A DNA stretch of 64,000 bases, taken from positions 44,996,142 through 45,060,141 of the forward strand of contig NC_051072.1 of assembly GCF_004664715.2 (NCBI RefSeq), given 5' to 3'. The position numbers and the translations under genes are program-made. Source of the stretch: Peromyscus leucopus. Taxonomy: Eukaryota > Chordata > Mammalia > Rodentia > Cricetidae. The notes below the pieces were generated by a model, which saw only the letters and a list, made by a program, of their open reading frames with translations, ran no database searches and was not told the origin of the DNA. Shown here piece by piece: positions 36,607-48,158 of this stretch (its first letter is position 1; the number at the start of each line of letters is the position of its first letter).

Positions 36607-37169
36607 AATTTTAAAAATTACTGCATGCTTCAGTATCATTCTCATGTGTATTGTTTAGTCTCAGAAGGTATTGGAAGTTCTTTTATGTCTACTCTGACAC
36701 ACTGGGTCTCAGTGCTCTCTGAAGGACTGCCCCTACAAGGGATTTTATACTTTACCACTCTGTAGTCAGGGCAGAAGGGAGGGACAGAGGTGGAGAGAAA
36801 GAGAATAGAGGAGACGTCTTATCAGAGATGTATCAGGTTCATATGTGTAGGCTTTTAGGCCATTGTAAGGATGGCTAGGATATAAAAGGGAAGTGATAAG
36901 TTGGACAAGAAGAACTGTGGCTTTCACGAAGAGCCGCATACTAACTTGCTTTCAAAACAAGATTGGTTACATACATGCTAAAGTGCTCAGTTTCTGCATT
37001 CAGTACAGTTTGTGAATGAATGAACAATTATGCATGTGCTCTTCAGCCAGCAGCACACTATCATAGGCAACAGTAGTGTGTTCACAAGAGTGACATTTCA
37101 AGGCAGGAACTTGTAAATTCATTGGAAACTGGCATCAGCAAATCAGTGAATCCTAAATTGGCTGGCTGG

Positions 37170-37290
37170 CCCCACGGGTTATAAAAGAGCTGTTCTTGGC
37201 TTCAGAAAAAATAGTTAAGATGTCTCCTGACTGGCAGACTCGGGGCGGCGCTTCTTTAATTGCTTGAGGTGTTCTGAGCACCGTATGCTG
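37170..37290 (+). promoter_or_regulatory. TATA-like sequence in intergenic DNA
   Basis: TTATAAAAGAG at 37179-37189 is followed by a locally GC-richer segment (cggggcggcgcttc) about 50 bases on. This is weak evidence for a promoter; no transcript or ORF is identified. Confidence 0.25.
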
Positions 37291-37704
37291 CAGCACCAGG
37301 TAGTTCCCGCTGCCAACAGTCAGGCTTGCCTGATGGCTGCCAAGAATCCCATCTGCTCCCCGTCCTCAGTTTCCTCACAACTCAGTACCATGTTCGTTAT
37401 TTTTAGGAGCAAAGGCAAAAAGATCCTTGCTTTAATTACACTATTTTTTATTTTAAAATGAACTGGATTTAACTGGCTGTGTGTTTTCAGGCATTGTTTG
37501 TTGATCAATGAGGCAGCCACACGTATGTCAGGATATAGAACTTCCCTGCCTAAATATTTTTGACGCCCCTGGTACTGTGCTGAGAAATGTATGCAGCTGT
37601 AATTTCCTCTCTTTTACCCTTATTATTTGCATTATGCCTTGGATGTGTTGCTAACAAGCTAAGACTTGGATTTACCAAGCATTTATTTGTATTATAAAAT
37701 AATT

Positions 37705-37803
37705 GGCAGGGGCCAAGGAGATAGCTCAGTTGGTAGAAGATTTGCCTTGCAAGAACAAGGACCTGAGTTTGATCCCCAGAAACCAAATGGGGGGAAAAAA
37801 GGT
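37705..37803 (+). mobile_element. ID/B2-like SINE abutting MaLR
   Basis: 'gagatagctcagttggtaga agatttgccttgcaagaac' is a tRNA-derived head. Confidence 0.6.
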
Positions 37804-37812
37804 ATGCTGGTT

Positions 37813-38155
37813 GTCTTAGTTAGGGTTTCTAATGCTATGAAGAGATACCATAACTATGCAATTCTTATAATGGAAAACATTTAATGAGGTGGTAAGGTTC
37901 AGTCCATTATCATCTTGGTGAGACATGGCAATGTGCAGGCAAAAATGGTGCTGGAGAGGTACCTGAGAGTTTTACATCTTGCAAGCAACAGGAAGTGAAC
38001 TGAGACACTGGAGACACTGGATGTGGCTTGAGTATGTATGAGACCTCAATGCCTGCCTCCACAGTGACACACTCCCTCCAACAAGGCCATATCCACTCCA
38101 GTAATGCCACACCTCCCAATAGTGCCATTCCCTATGAGCTTATGGGGGCCATCAA
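37813..38155 (-). mobile_element. MT-type MaLR LTR, antisense
   Basis: Begins tgtcttagttagggtttc and contains 'cacactccctccaacaaggc', both diagnostic of the reverse complement of rodent MT LTRs. Boundaries on the right are approximate. Confidence 0.7.
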
Positions 38156-38159
38156 AGTG

Positions 38160-38312
38160 GTGAATACTTGTAATCTCAGTGCTGGAAGTAACAAAAACAA
38201 ATGTTTTTTTTTTTAAAAAGAGAAGACCGGTAGATCTCAGGGACTCACTGGCCAACCAGCCTAGCCTAGGTGGTGAGCTGCAGGCCTGTGAGAAACCCTG
38301 TGTCAAAAGCAA
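38160..38312 (+). mobile_element. B1-like fragment
   Basis: 'tgaatacttgtaatctcagt gctgg' ... 'gagaaaccctgtgtcaaaag', with a T-run inserted. Confidence 0.55.
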
Positions 38313-38711
38313 ATTCCAAAAGATGAACTGTGCCTAATGAATGATACCTGGACTGTCCTGGACTCCACATTCACAAGTACACAAGTGCACCAATACATTG
38401 GAAAAAGTAAATTTCTGTTAAAACGCTTAGGGAAGGATTCCACTAAATTAGTACATTAGAAAAATTAAATAGTAACTTATTATTTGGCCTCATTAATGTC
38501 TAGTTAGCTTTTATTTTGCTCAGTAACAAAACTAATAAAAATTTCCTTTATTCTGAAAAATCTTAGAGGCTTTATAAAATGAAATTCTATATATTTAAAA
38601 CTAGACAAATTTTAAATCCAGTGTTTTCTAGATTGTTTTAAACTCTAGTAAGTATAAAAGAGATGGGGTGAGATGTATGTTAGGATTTTGGTTTGTTTTC
38701 TTTTTAAACTT

Positions 38712-38796
38712 TGAAGTTCTGAGGCTCGAACCTAGGGCCTTGTGTATGTTCAACAAGCAGTCTACCATCTACCACTGAGCTACACAACTCGCCTAG
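38712..38796 (-). mobile_element. ID-like SINE, antisense
   Basis: 'gaacctagggccttgtgtat' and 'taccactgagctacacaact'. Confidence 0.65.
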
Positions 38797-39074
38797 GACA
38801 TTGACTTTTGAATTGGTTATAACCAGAAGAAAAAAAGAATTTCTGTTATCTCTAAGTTTTACATGGTAGTACTATATTTTAAAATTCCCATACTGGTAGC
38901 CTCACAAATAGATACTGATATGACAATAATTAATTAAATAAACCAGGTATTTGGCCTATTCATAAAATTCTAAATGAAAATTAGGGAAGTAAGATGTCGA
39001 ACAATGCTTGTGCAAAACACAAGGTCAAATGGAAACCCTTTTATTTGTTCTTCGTGTGCTAAGCTGTGTTTGTG

Positions 39075-39375
39075 TTCAGGGGTGGCACATGCATGACACA
39101 GCATACCTGTGAGGGGTCAAAGGACAACCTTGGGTGTCAGTCCTCACCTTCTGCCTTGAGACAGAGTCTCTCTTGCTATTCACTGTGGCATGCTCCAGGC
39201 TAGCTGGCCCTGGAGCTTCCTTCCCAGGACTCTCTTGTTTCCTTCCCTCTCCCATTTCACAGAGGGGCTGTGGGGTTGTAGATACATGTTTCTGAATCAG
39301 CTTTATGTGGGCTCTGGAGATCCAAGCCCAGGTCCCAAGCACTTTATCCACAGAGGAATCTCACCAGCCTGAAAA
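39075..39375 (-). mobile_element. Compound B1/B3-like SINE, antisense
   Basis: 'tcaaaggacaaccttgggtg tcagtcctcaccttctgcct' and 'agcactttatccacagagga atctcaccagcctg' match the order of a common rodent compound SINE. Confidence 0.55.
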
Positions 39376-39408
39376 CAACATATTATACAAGCATAGGTAC
39401 ACTGTGGT

Positions 39409-39475
39409 TCACTCTCCCTCTCCCTCTCTTTCCCCCTCCCGTCTCCCCCTCCCCTTCCCCCCACTCTCAGTTTCT
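39409..39475. repeat. Polypyrimidine tract
   Basis: C/T-only sequence for about 60 bases (ctccctctccctctctttcc ...). Confidence 0.85.
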
Positions 39476-39514
39476 CTATCCCTATCCCAACCCATGGGGT
39501 CTTGTTACAGACCA

Positions 39515-39880
39515 CAGACTATCTTCAATCTCCTGATCCTTCTGTTTCAGGCTCCCAAGTGCTGGGATTACAGGCATGCACCATCATGCTGGGCTCCAGG
39601 ACTTTTTAAATGCCATGTTTTCTAAATTTTGAGGAAAAGAAGTCATCTTAAGTCAGTCATTCTTGAATATGATAGCAGGAATTATCTCCCAGCAACCACC
39701 AGGGAAGTGTTTGTTTGTTTGTTTGTTTTTAATGCATACACATTCCACAGCATGCATGTAAAAATCAGAGAACTTTCTTTCCTACCAACCTTCTTCCAAA
39801 GGGGTTGCAAGTATTGAGCTTAGATTGTTGAGCATGGCACCTGGGCCTCTACTCGCTGAGCTATGTTGCTGATCCCAGCA
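39515..39880 (-). mobile_element. B1 fragment, (GTTT)n and B3-like SINE, antisense
   Basis: 39515-39598 is a reverse B1 ('gtgctgggattacaggcatg'), 39710-39731 is (GTTT)n, and 39735-39880 is B3-like ('tcgctgagctatgttgctga'). Confidence 0.6.
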
Positions 39881-40776
39881 GGAAAGTTTGGATGCAGACC
39901 TTGTGTATAACTCAAAACCAAATATGACATTGAAAAAGCTTGGAGTATTCTCCAAGTACATCTTTGAATTCACTACACCTGAAAGTTATTTTTCATACTA
40001 AATGGTGTCACTTGACTTTGCCGGTGTTGTATTTTCACTTTTGTCTGCAGGCCAATACATACATCTATTCTGGAATTTAACAGTCATCCTGAATGTTTGC
40101 ACAAACACACTCTGCGATACATAAGGTGACCTTCGGTCTCTTCCGGTCTAATTGGAAGCCTGAGGGGTTTGCCATATGCCATTGCAAAGTTGTTTCTTCC
40201 TTGATTTCCATGAGCTCCAGAGCATCCTGATCTGATGGTAAAATGCTGTGGGGAAATTTCTGAACAGAAAAGGGTAATTTATTTTGATTTAATCATGTTT
40301 CCATGGGCATCCATAACACAGTCAGATACTGAACTATGTATCAAACTCCAAAAAAGGCTCAAATGAAGAGCTTTTCTCCCATTGTAGAGTGAGGCACTGT
40401 TCTGTCTCTTCACACTGGGGTCAACATGTGTGCACAGTAACCATGACCTTCACAGCTATGGTGAGAACATGGTCTCTACTTTCATTTCATTCATGTGAAG
40501 AATAAGAGAGACTGTGACCACTTCCTGGAGAATGGGTTTTCTTACCTTTCTCTGTGGTAGATGATCTTCAAATGTAACAAACTTCCCCTTTAACAAAGTA
40601 TTTTCCAACAATTTAATTAGTTAAGACATAATCACGAAAGGGGAAATTCCTAAATGCTGAGTTCCTTGAGGTCAGAGAGTTAACTTACTCTTGCGTTTCT
40701 TCTTGAAAGGGTTAATAATAGCGTTAGGTTGGACTGTGTCTTTGAGAAAGGTTTATCTCCTCAAGGACGTGTGTCT
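39881..40776. other. Intergenic, no feature seen
   Basis: No SINE or LTR recognised; moderate base composition. Could hold old repeats below my detection. Confidence 0.4.
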
Positions 40777-40975
40777 GGGCTGGAGAGGTGGCTCAGCAGC
40801 TGAGAGGGCTTTGCTGCTCGTGCAGAGGACCCAGGCTCAGCTGCCAGCACCTCTGTCTGTGGCCCACAACTGCCTGTACCGCCAGCTCTAGGGGTGTGAC
40901 CCAATATCCTGGCTTCCTTGAGCACCTGCACATGTGACATACACTCACATATGTGTGCAAAGGATTTTGAAGGCA
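40777..40975 (+). mobile_element. B3/B2 SINE
   Basis: 'gggctggagaggtggctcag' head; diverged body. Confidence 0.8.
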
Positions 40976-41250
40976 TGCTACTTTCCAGCCCACCACCCTC
41001 TGGTAGGAATTACTGAACCTTTGGACAGATTCTCTGTCTCTGCTGTACAATATCATGGCTGGCAGCTGCATGTGACAGTTGAACACTGAGATGTGGCTAG
41101 TGTGAGAAACTCCATTTTAAAATTACATTCAACATGAATTAATTTGAATTTAAATAGTCACGTGTGACTAGTGGTTAACTATATTGGATGGTACAGACCT
41201 CATGAACAGAAGAGTTCTCCCAAATGCTAAGCCTGACTGGAAAAATGCTG

Positions 41251-41616
41251 GATGGTGGTATGAATGAGAATGGCCCTCATAGGCTCATTTATTTGAATGT
41301 TTGGTCCCAGTTGGTGGAACTGTTTTGGGAAGGATTAGGAGGCATAGCAGAGGTGTGTCACTGGGAGTGGGCTTTGAAGTTTCAGAAGCCCATGTCGTTC
41401 CCAGTTAGTTCTCACTGCCTGGTGGTTATTGTCTCAAGATGGGAGCTCTCAGCTACTGCTCTGGCACCATGTCTGCCTGCCTGCTGCTGTGTTCTCCACC
41501 ATGATGGTCATGGACTCATCCTCTGAAACTATAAACAAGCCTCAAATAAATGCTTTCTTATATAAGCTGCTTTGGTCTTGTTATCTTTTCACAGCAATAG
41601 AAAAGTAACTAAAACA
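41251..41616 (+). mobile_element. MT/ORR1-type MaLR solo LTR, sense
   Basis: The body reads tggtatgaatgagaatgg ... cacagcaatagaaaagtaac taaaaca, the forward sense of the MaLR LTRs listed elsewhere. It includes a 'caaataaatgctttc' poly(A) region. Exact 5-bp flanks TGCTG (41246-41250 and 41617-41621) fit the 5-bp duplication of MaLRs, although the first two LTR bases are then GA instead of TG. Confidence 0.65.
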
Positions 41617-41856
41617 TGCTGTGTGCCTCTTTCTGAAGCAAGGCTTTAGGATGTAGCTTGGCATGTGAACAACTCAAACATCTGACCTACAATTTATCAT
41701 TAATTATGTGGTGTACACGCTTATGGATATGAGGGATCCAGAAAATGAACAGGTCTCTCTGGCAAGCAACCTGCATTCTAGTTGGATGAGAAAGGTTGTT
41801 AAGTTCAGTAGAGATAGTGCTGTGCATTGCGCAGATGGCCATAAAGAAAAAGATCA

Positions 41857-41999
41857 GAGCTGGGCGGTGGTGGCACACACCTTTAATCCCAGCACTCGGG
41901 AGGCAGAGGCAGGTGGATCTCCATGAATTTGAGGCCAGCCTGGTCTACAGAGCAAGATCCAGGACAGGCACCAAAACTACACAGAGAAACCCTGTCTTG

Positions 42000-42003
<4 letters not shown>
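41857..42003 (+). mobile_element. B1 SINE whose tail became a (GA)n tract
   Basis: Full B1 ('agctgggcggtggtggcaca' ... 'gagaaaccctgtcttggg'). Confidence 0.9.
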
Positions 42004-42068
<65 letters not shown>

Positions 42069-42150
42069 AGAAGAAGAAGAAAGGAAAAGAGAAAAGAAAG
42101 AAAGAAAGAAAAGAAAGAAAGAAAGAGAGAGAAAGAAAGAAAGAAAAAGA
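42004..42150. repeat. (GA)n and (GAAA)n tract
   Basis: A pure (GA)n of about 60 bases is followed by GAAA-rich purine sequence. It makes spurious Arg/Glu- and Ser/Leu-rich frames on both strands. Confidence 0.95.
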
Positions 42151-42229
42151 TGAGGAGTCCCTGAAGGATATGAGGGTGTCAGGGGCCATGAAAAATGAGC
42201 AGGCATTTCTGCATGAACAAATAATGGAT

Positions 42230-42665
42230 GAAATAATGCACCTCTCCTGATTTACATGCTGGAGTCCTAATTCCCATTATGTCACAATTGGACCTTATTT
42301 GGAAATAAAGTCATTGAACATGTGACAGGTTTAGCTCATAAAAGGGGGAAAATTTAGAAACATGCATACATACATACATACATGTACACACATAAACACA
42401 GAGAAAGAGACAAAGACACAGAGAGGTTGTATGAAGACAGGAGGCTGTCTCAAAGGTTACCACAGGTCAAGGAACTGCCAGCTGTGAGGTGTGAGACCTG
42501 AAACAGTTCCTTCTTTGGTGCCATTATAGCAGCAGGGTCTGGCTGGCACGGTGCTGTCAGGCTCTCCACCCCAGAACTAACTGTGAGACAGCAAACTTCT
42601 GTCCTTTCAACGGGTTGGCTCATGGCACTCCATTATAGCAACCTGAGCAATCTGATACGGCCTCC
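42230..42665 (+). repeat. Old mammalian interspersed repeat remnant, family unassigned
   Basis: Segments such as 'ggagtcctaattcccattat', 'accttatttggaaataaag' and 'aactgtgagacagcaaactt' followed by 'attatagcaacctgagcaa' recall ancient LTR/DNA-transposon remnants shared by mammals. I cannot name the family with confidence. Confidence 0.4.
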
Positions 42666-43491
42666 CAGACCAATGAGGCAGTGCCGGGAAAGCAAGGCAA
42701 AAACCCAAGGCAGGTCACTGAAGTTCCATCTTACAGTTGTCTACCTTGGGAAACTGAAAGAAAGAAAATGAAGTGAGCCTCAGCCTGAGTATGAAATTTT
42801 ATTTTACAGATAGTTTTTAGCCTCAAAATCAAAAGCTGAAGCTGTCTTTGTTTTAGGGTCAGACTGAAACACTATTGTTTAAAGGTCTTCATGGATTATA
42901 CCCTAGCATGTAGCAGCATTCACAGACATAATTAATGGTAAGTAAATATTTGTAGGCTAATAGATGAGTTGGGTACAGGCCAATTTAAACATAGAGAAAA
43001 ATGTTCTGTTTTTGTTTAGTGCAAATGATTATAAATCAAGAATAAATACTGGCCATCCTAAATCAATCAGACGAAATTTTTTATTTTCTAAGCTTGTCTC
43101 CCTAGAATAAAACATTGAACATAGTAAATAACCTCCCCAATTTCATGCATAGTCATAGTAGAAAATATGAGAGGTGCATTATTTCTCATGTGCCAGCTTT
43201 TGGGGAGTTCCCGAGCAGAAGCCGGAAACCTGTGGTAGGAGAGCAGCCCAAGGTGTAACGTCATCCTCCAGTTATTGCTGTGGTGGAAGAGATTGGGGCC
43301 CGAGGAACCAGGCCAGGTCTAAGAAGCACCATGACTCAGTCCTGAAAGCCATATTCTCACCAGGGAAGACTCATCAGCCCCAGGTAGCTGCCTCTTTCTC
43401 CTTTGTGTCCGGTTAGCAGTCCCGGGTACTAACTGATCCACAGGATGAGTTAGGAACAATGAGCTGTGGATGGCCTCAGTTCTCATACTGT
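42666..43491. other. Intergenic unique-looking stretch
   Basis: 43200-43440 is richer in G+C and contains TAACGTCA (CRE-like, 43256-43263) and ATGACTCAG (AP-1-like, 43330-43338). No gene recognised. Confidence 0.35.
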
Positions 43492-44060
43492 GTTAGTCGG
43501 GGTTCTCTAGAGGAACAAAACTGATATAGCGTGGATGGACACACTAACGGGGCATTTACTAGACTGGCTCCCAGGATACAGTCTCGGTGGTCAAACAGTG
43601 GCTGTCTTCACATTGATCACCAGGGATGCCTCAGCAGTCCCAGTCTGGCACTGCAGGTCTAGAGGATGTCTGGGGAGTCACTGGTCCTCAGTGCACTTCG
43701 AAGGTGGAAGGCACTGTCTGCTAGAATCATTAAAGGATGGTACCGGCAGGGGGGGTGGCAGCAGATCATGGGGGCAACAGAGTAGGTGGGCTGGACAGCA
43801 AGATGAAGAAGGGAAAAACAAGCCTGTTCTGCTGATCCTCCTGATATCCGGGCTGCTGGAATGTGCCGCCCACAGTCAGCGTGAGTCTCTCCTTCAGCAA
43901 GTGTAACCCAGAAATCCCTCATAGGGATTTAGTCTGGGCTGTCCCCCACAGGTGTGACCAAAGGCTTGTCCAATGGACCTTGTCCAATAGATCTGTCAAG
44001 TTGGCAATACTTCCCGTCACACATAGTACAGACACCACTGGACCCATGGCACACTGGAAT
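43492..44060 (-). repeat. Interspersed repeat, antisense, family unassigned
   Basis: Begins gtgttagtcggggttctcta gaggaacaaaac, the reverse complement of a common rodent repeat end ('...agaaccctgactaa'). The interior is diverged; right boundary approximate. Confidence 0.4.
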
Positions 44061-44630
44061 GGCTAGCAGCCTGCCAAGGCTGGAGTGTAGCGTGCTCTGA
44101 AGATGAGGGTGAAGGATATATAGATACAATTAGGGAACTGGCAAGGGCAAAGGACAGCAGGCTTCACCTGGGGACCAGGAAATGATAATAGAGCTCTTTG
44201 GGTGTGTTTTGAGTGTTAACAATGTGGGATCTCTAGAGGAGGTGGCCAGGGGGTGACTAGATGTTCAAATCTGGCTTGGGGTACAGGTCTGGGTTATAGA
44301 GCACCGATTATGAGGTGTTGATATAAGTGTCAAAAGTAAAGACAATCAGGAGCAGGTAAAAAGGAAAATCAAAAGTGAAGACTGCTAGAAAAAAAACCAT
44401 TACAGCTCCCAATCCTGCAGAATGAGAATGTCTAATGTTTTCTGAAAAGAGCCGTTAGAGTGGAGTGTGGGACATTGCCTTTGTGACACAGTGACAGCTG
44501 AAGCCCCTCAGTAAAGGAGGAGGGAAATTGGGGTCCAATATTAGAAATACTGGGGACTATGAGAAAATTGAAAACTGCCTATTACAAACACTAGCAAAGT
44601 TTATGCAAAACATCAAAAATGACGATCCTC
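44061..44630. other. Intergenic, no feature seen
   Basis: Unique-looking sequence leading to the minisatellite. Confidence 0.4.
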
Positions 44631-44852
44631 CCATCCCTCTGTCCTTCCATCCCTCTGTCCCCTCCATCCCTCTGTCCTTCCATCCCTCTGTCCCCTCCAT
44701 CCCTCTGTCCCTCCATCCCTCTGTCCCCTCCATCCCTCTGTCCCCTCCATCCCTCTGTCCTTCCATCCCTCTGTCCCCTCCATCCCTCTGTCCCCTCCAT
44801 CCCTCTGTCCCTCCATCCCTCTGTCCTTCCATCCCTCTGTCCCCTCCATCCC
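44631..44852. repeat. Minisatellite, CCATCCCTCTGTCCCCT unit, ~13.5 copies
   Basis: Copies of CCATCCCTCTGTCC are followed by TT, CT or CCT, giving units of 16 or 17 bases in a patterned order. All six frames lack stops through it, so the open frames here are artefacts. Confidence 0.95.
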
Positions 44853-45128
44853 TCCCACACACGAACGCAGGAAATAGCAATCAACAAATGCCAAGAACCT
44901 AGACCTGGAGAGAAAATGGGCCTCAGTCTGCATTTGACTAAGTACTTGTCTCAAAGGCTGCGGCTTTGGAGACTAAGATGTGACTCCGATACTCAGATTT
45001 AGGAAATCAACAATTCTGAGGGAGGAAAAAAGAAATTCATAGATAAGATAAACTCATCATAGTGAAACCAGAAAAACTGAAGCTGAGGATAAAATTCCTA
45101 AAATTTGCTTTTTTAAAAGTTACCTTCA

Positions 45129-45292
45129 TAGCTCGGCAGTGATCATACACGCCCTTAATCCCAACACTTGGGAGGCAGAGGCAGGCGTATCTCTGTGAGC
45201 TCGAGGCCAGCCTGGTCTACAGAGTGAGTTTCAGGACAGCCAGAACTGTTACACAGAGAAACCCTGTCTCGAAAAAACAAAAATAAAACAAA
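45129..45292 (+). mobile_element. B1 SINE with 14-bp TSD
   Basis: Perfect flanking repeats AAAAGTTACCTTCA at 45115-45128 and 45293-45306. Confidence 0.92.
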
Positions 45293-45724
45293 AAAAGTTA
45301 CCTTCAAAGGAGTGGTGGTTTGATGTACAGCTGACTTTTTTTTTTTAAATCAAAACAATGAACACCTGACAGTTGAGTCATAGCAAGATTGACACAAAAC
45401 AAACAAAAATAAAACCTATGGTGCCATAAGAAACAAAGAGTCACTATACACTACAAGATAGGTAAGTCTCAAAAAAAAATACCAGATTGTAAGCACTCTC
45501 AACATGCTATGCATTACATGGGTTCATTTCCATGACATCCTAGAGAAGATGGACCTGGAGAGGTGGGAACCTGAAGAGAGGATGTCAAGGACTGGAGAGG
45601 TGAGTAGGTTTGACTACAGATGGGTGTGTGACATCTTTTGGGTGATGGCGATACTTTGCCACATTTGTTGGAATGGTAGCTCCATGAAATTCCTGATCTG
45701 TCGAAACTCTTCAATGTCTCTTCT

Positions 45725-45935
45725 AAAAAGACAAAGGCATTATAAGAAAACTATTGATCAGTATCATTATTAACACAGATGTGAAAAGCTCCAACAAAAC
45801 CACTAGCAAATTGAACCCAGAAGCATAGTAAAAGGATAATAATCATGAACCACCCTTGTGTTCTGGAGTACTATCATGCTTGATCTAGAAAAAAATCATC
45901 TGACAAAACCCAACACAATTTTATGGTTTTGGAGC
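45725..45935 (+). mobile_element. Degenerate L1 ORF2 fragment
   Basis: 'attataagaaaactattgat', 'acacagatgtgaaaagctcc', 'accactagcaaattgaaccc' and 'ctgacaaaacccaacacaat' follow the order of L1 reverse-transcriptase coding sequence with internal deletions. Confidence 0.6.
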
Positions 45936-46825
45936 TTCATCTTTCCCGTATTATTTCATAGGTGTAGAGTCACCCATCTGGCACTGCCTGTGTAACAAGT
46001 TCTGGCCAGCTGCTCCAATCAGGCACTTAGCTCCAGAAGTGAGATTCCCTTGGGATTCAGTGTCCTGCTGCATCTGGCCAGTAAGAAACATTTCCCCACC
46101 TCGACGGGACAATTTCACAGATGGCAGCTTCCCTCCATTGACTTCTCAGCCATGCACATACACCAAATGTTTAGACCTGCAGCACAGAGCACGATTGCCA
46201 TGGCAACAGCACACTATCAGATCACCTCATTATGATTTAAATGAACTAAGGTCTGTACATGACTAATTGATCTTACCCATCGCTGTCTTGGGCCATGCGT
46301 GCCAACAGCAGCCATGTATTTATTTCAGGAACAAAGCGGTTTCTCTTTCTGGCATTTAGTCTGACTGTTGGTTCATGCCTTTTCAACATTGGTGGCCTTC
46401 CAGGAAGATACCTTCTGCACATGAAGAACTCTAAGAAGACTTTCTAGTATGGGAAGAGACCCTTGGAGAAATAGGGCCACTTATACAATAGGTTAAAATC
46501 ATACCCAATACCAGTCCTTCCTTAATGTAAGTTGTTGACAAGCACAAGATATATGGCAGCATTTTTAAAGAAAGAGAGTAAAATAACCAACAATAAGGGG
46601 GAAATGGATGACATTAAACACTCTAAGTTATATCTTCAAAGGTTTTTGAAGCTCACATGTCCCTAAAGAACATGAGCAGTAGAGTACTGCTTGCTTCTTA
46701 CTCTGAATTCAGCCTTGATCCGGGCAAAGACCTCGGACTTTGTTTTCTGTAGTGAGCTGTTGCTTTTAGGTATCTGTACTTCTGTTTTATATTCAGTATA
46801 TATTTATCAGATATCAGGAACTACT
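45936..46825. other. Intergenic unique-looking stretch with X-box-like site
   Basis: No repeat recognised for almost 900 bases, unusual in this interval. See the X-box-like palindrome at 46194. Confidence 0.4.
46190..46210. promoter_or_regulatory. RFX X-box-like palindrome in unique intergenic DNA
   Basis: ATTGCCATGGCAAC (46194-46207) differs from the ideal palindromic RFX site by a single base. It sits in a stretch (about 45950-46470) with no recognisable repeat. Confidence 0.4.
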
Positions 46826-47227
46826 TGCCATGGTTTGGATAAGGGTGATGGGCGTCCCCAAAAAGTTAAAGCTCTAGAAGATCCCCACTGTGGTAATGTT
46901 GAGATGGTAGACATCCTAATTAAGACTAATTAGGTCATAGGCATGCACTTCTCCAAAGGAACTAATGCTAGTTTGGGAAATGGATTAAGTCACATGAGAA
47001 TGGGTTGGTATAAGGTAAATTCGCGGCCTCAGCTTTCTCTCTTGATTTCTGTCTTATCATTTGACACAAGTTCCAGCTGTGATGCCACCAACATGAGGCC
47101 TTCAGTGGAGCTGAGCTGGTACCATGTTCTTGATCTTCCAAAATCATGAGCTAAATAAACCTCCTTTCTCTATAAAGTCAACTGTGTGAAGTACGTAAGT
47201 TATAGCAACACAAAACAAACAAAGACA
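46826..47227 (+). mobile_element. Older MaLR (MST/MLT-like) solo LTR, sense
   Basis: Starts TGCCATGGTTTGGATAAGGG and ends in ...GTTATAGCAACAC...AGACA. It carries the typical 'gagctaaataaacctccttt' poly(A) region followed by 'tataaagtcaactgtgtg'. The flanks CTACT (46821-46825) and TTACT (47228-47232) differ at one of five positions, as expected of an old 5-bp duplication. Confidence 0.65.
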
Positions 47228-47286
47228 TTACTGAAGTTTTCAAAAGAGTTCGACACGAAGACACTGGTGCTTATCAAACCAGCGCA

Positions 47287-47512
47287 AGGGGGCTGGAGAA
47301 ATGGCTCCGTGGTGAATAGCACTGGCTGCTCCCCATCGGCCCCAGACTCAAGCCCCAGCGCTTACCTGTCAGCTCCCAACTATCTGTAATTCCTGTCCCA
47401 GGGGATCTGATACCCTCTTCTGGCTTCCAAGGGTACCAGGCATGCATCTGGTGCACAGACATACATGCAAACAAACACCCCATGTGGAAAATAAAATTAA
47501 AAAAAAAATCAA
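47287..47512 (+). mobile_element. B3/B2 SINE
   Basis: 'gggctggagaaatggctccg', 'ctgataccctcttctggctt' and an A tail. Confidence 0.82.
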
Positions 47513-48084
47513 AAACTGGTGTAAGACTATATATATCAGGTACCAAGATACAGCTATTGGAATGGTTCTCAGAACATTATTTTTAGAAAATTAGCCTGCT
47601 TCGGGAAATTTCCTTTCTGTCACGATTGGTAGTGAGCTGTTGGATTTGGAGGTTGCTCCTGTAGGTTATGGTTCAGGAATTACATTGTCTTAGCTGTGAG
47701 TATCAGAGCTGCCATGGGCACTGTTATAAACTGGTTGTTTACATATGTGTATGCTTCTATACACATATATATATGCTTGTATTACATATGTGTACACAGT
47801 AATTATAACCAGGGGTTGGAATGTGCTGCCACAGTATTTGTGGAGCCGTTCTGCATCTGCTACATCTCCACTGATAACAGCGGGTGCTCTGTGTCCTATT
47901 GCCTAGCAACCTGGAAACCCAGTACTCAAGAGCGTTCGTGCAGCTGCATACACAAACAGTCCTGCGACTCCATAGTCAGGCTGTTAACAGCAGCATTGGA
48001 AAGATACGGACACACGGGGCACCTTCACCTCCACCTTCCACATCGGACACCTTTCCTTCCCACATCCTCTCCTCTCCCCTCCCC

Positions 48085-48158
48085 CCCCATTATTTGGGAT
48101 TGAAGCAAAGGCCTGGTACAAACTAGCTGGGTATTCTACCACTGATCTATACTCCAGT
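48085..48158 (-). mobile_element. ID-like SINE, antisense
   Basis: 'gggtattctaccactgatct'. Confidence 0.5.

Noticed and set aside
41796..42206. Arg/Glu-rich and Ser/Leu-rich frames over 100 residues on both strands
   Set aside because: They are translations of a B1 plus a (GA)n/(GAAA)n tract.
44631..44852. CRISPR-like direct repeat array
   Set aside because: Units are contiguous without unique spacers and the genome is mammalian.
44528..45002. Pro/Ser-rich and Gly/Met/Glu-rich repeat proteins on both strands
   Set aside because: All six frames of the minisatellite unit lack stops, and no splice or promoter context supports a gene.
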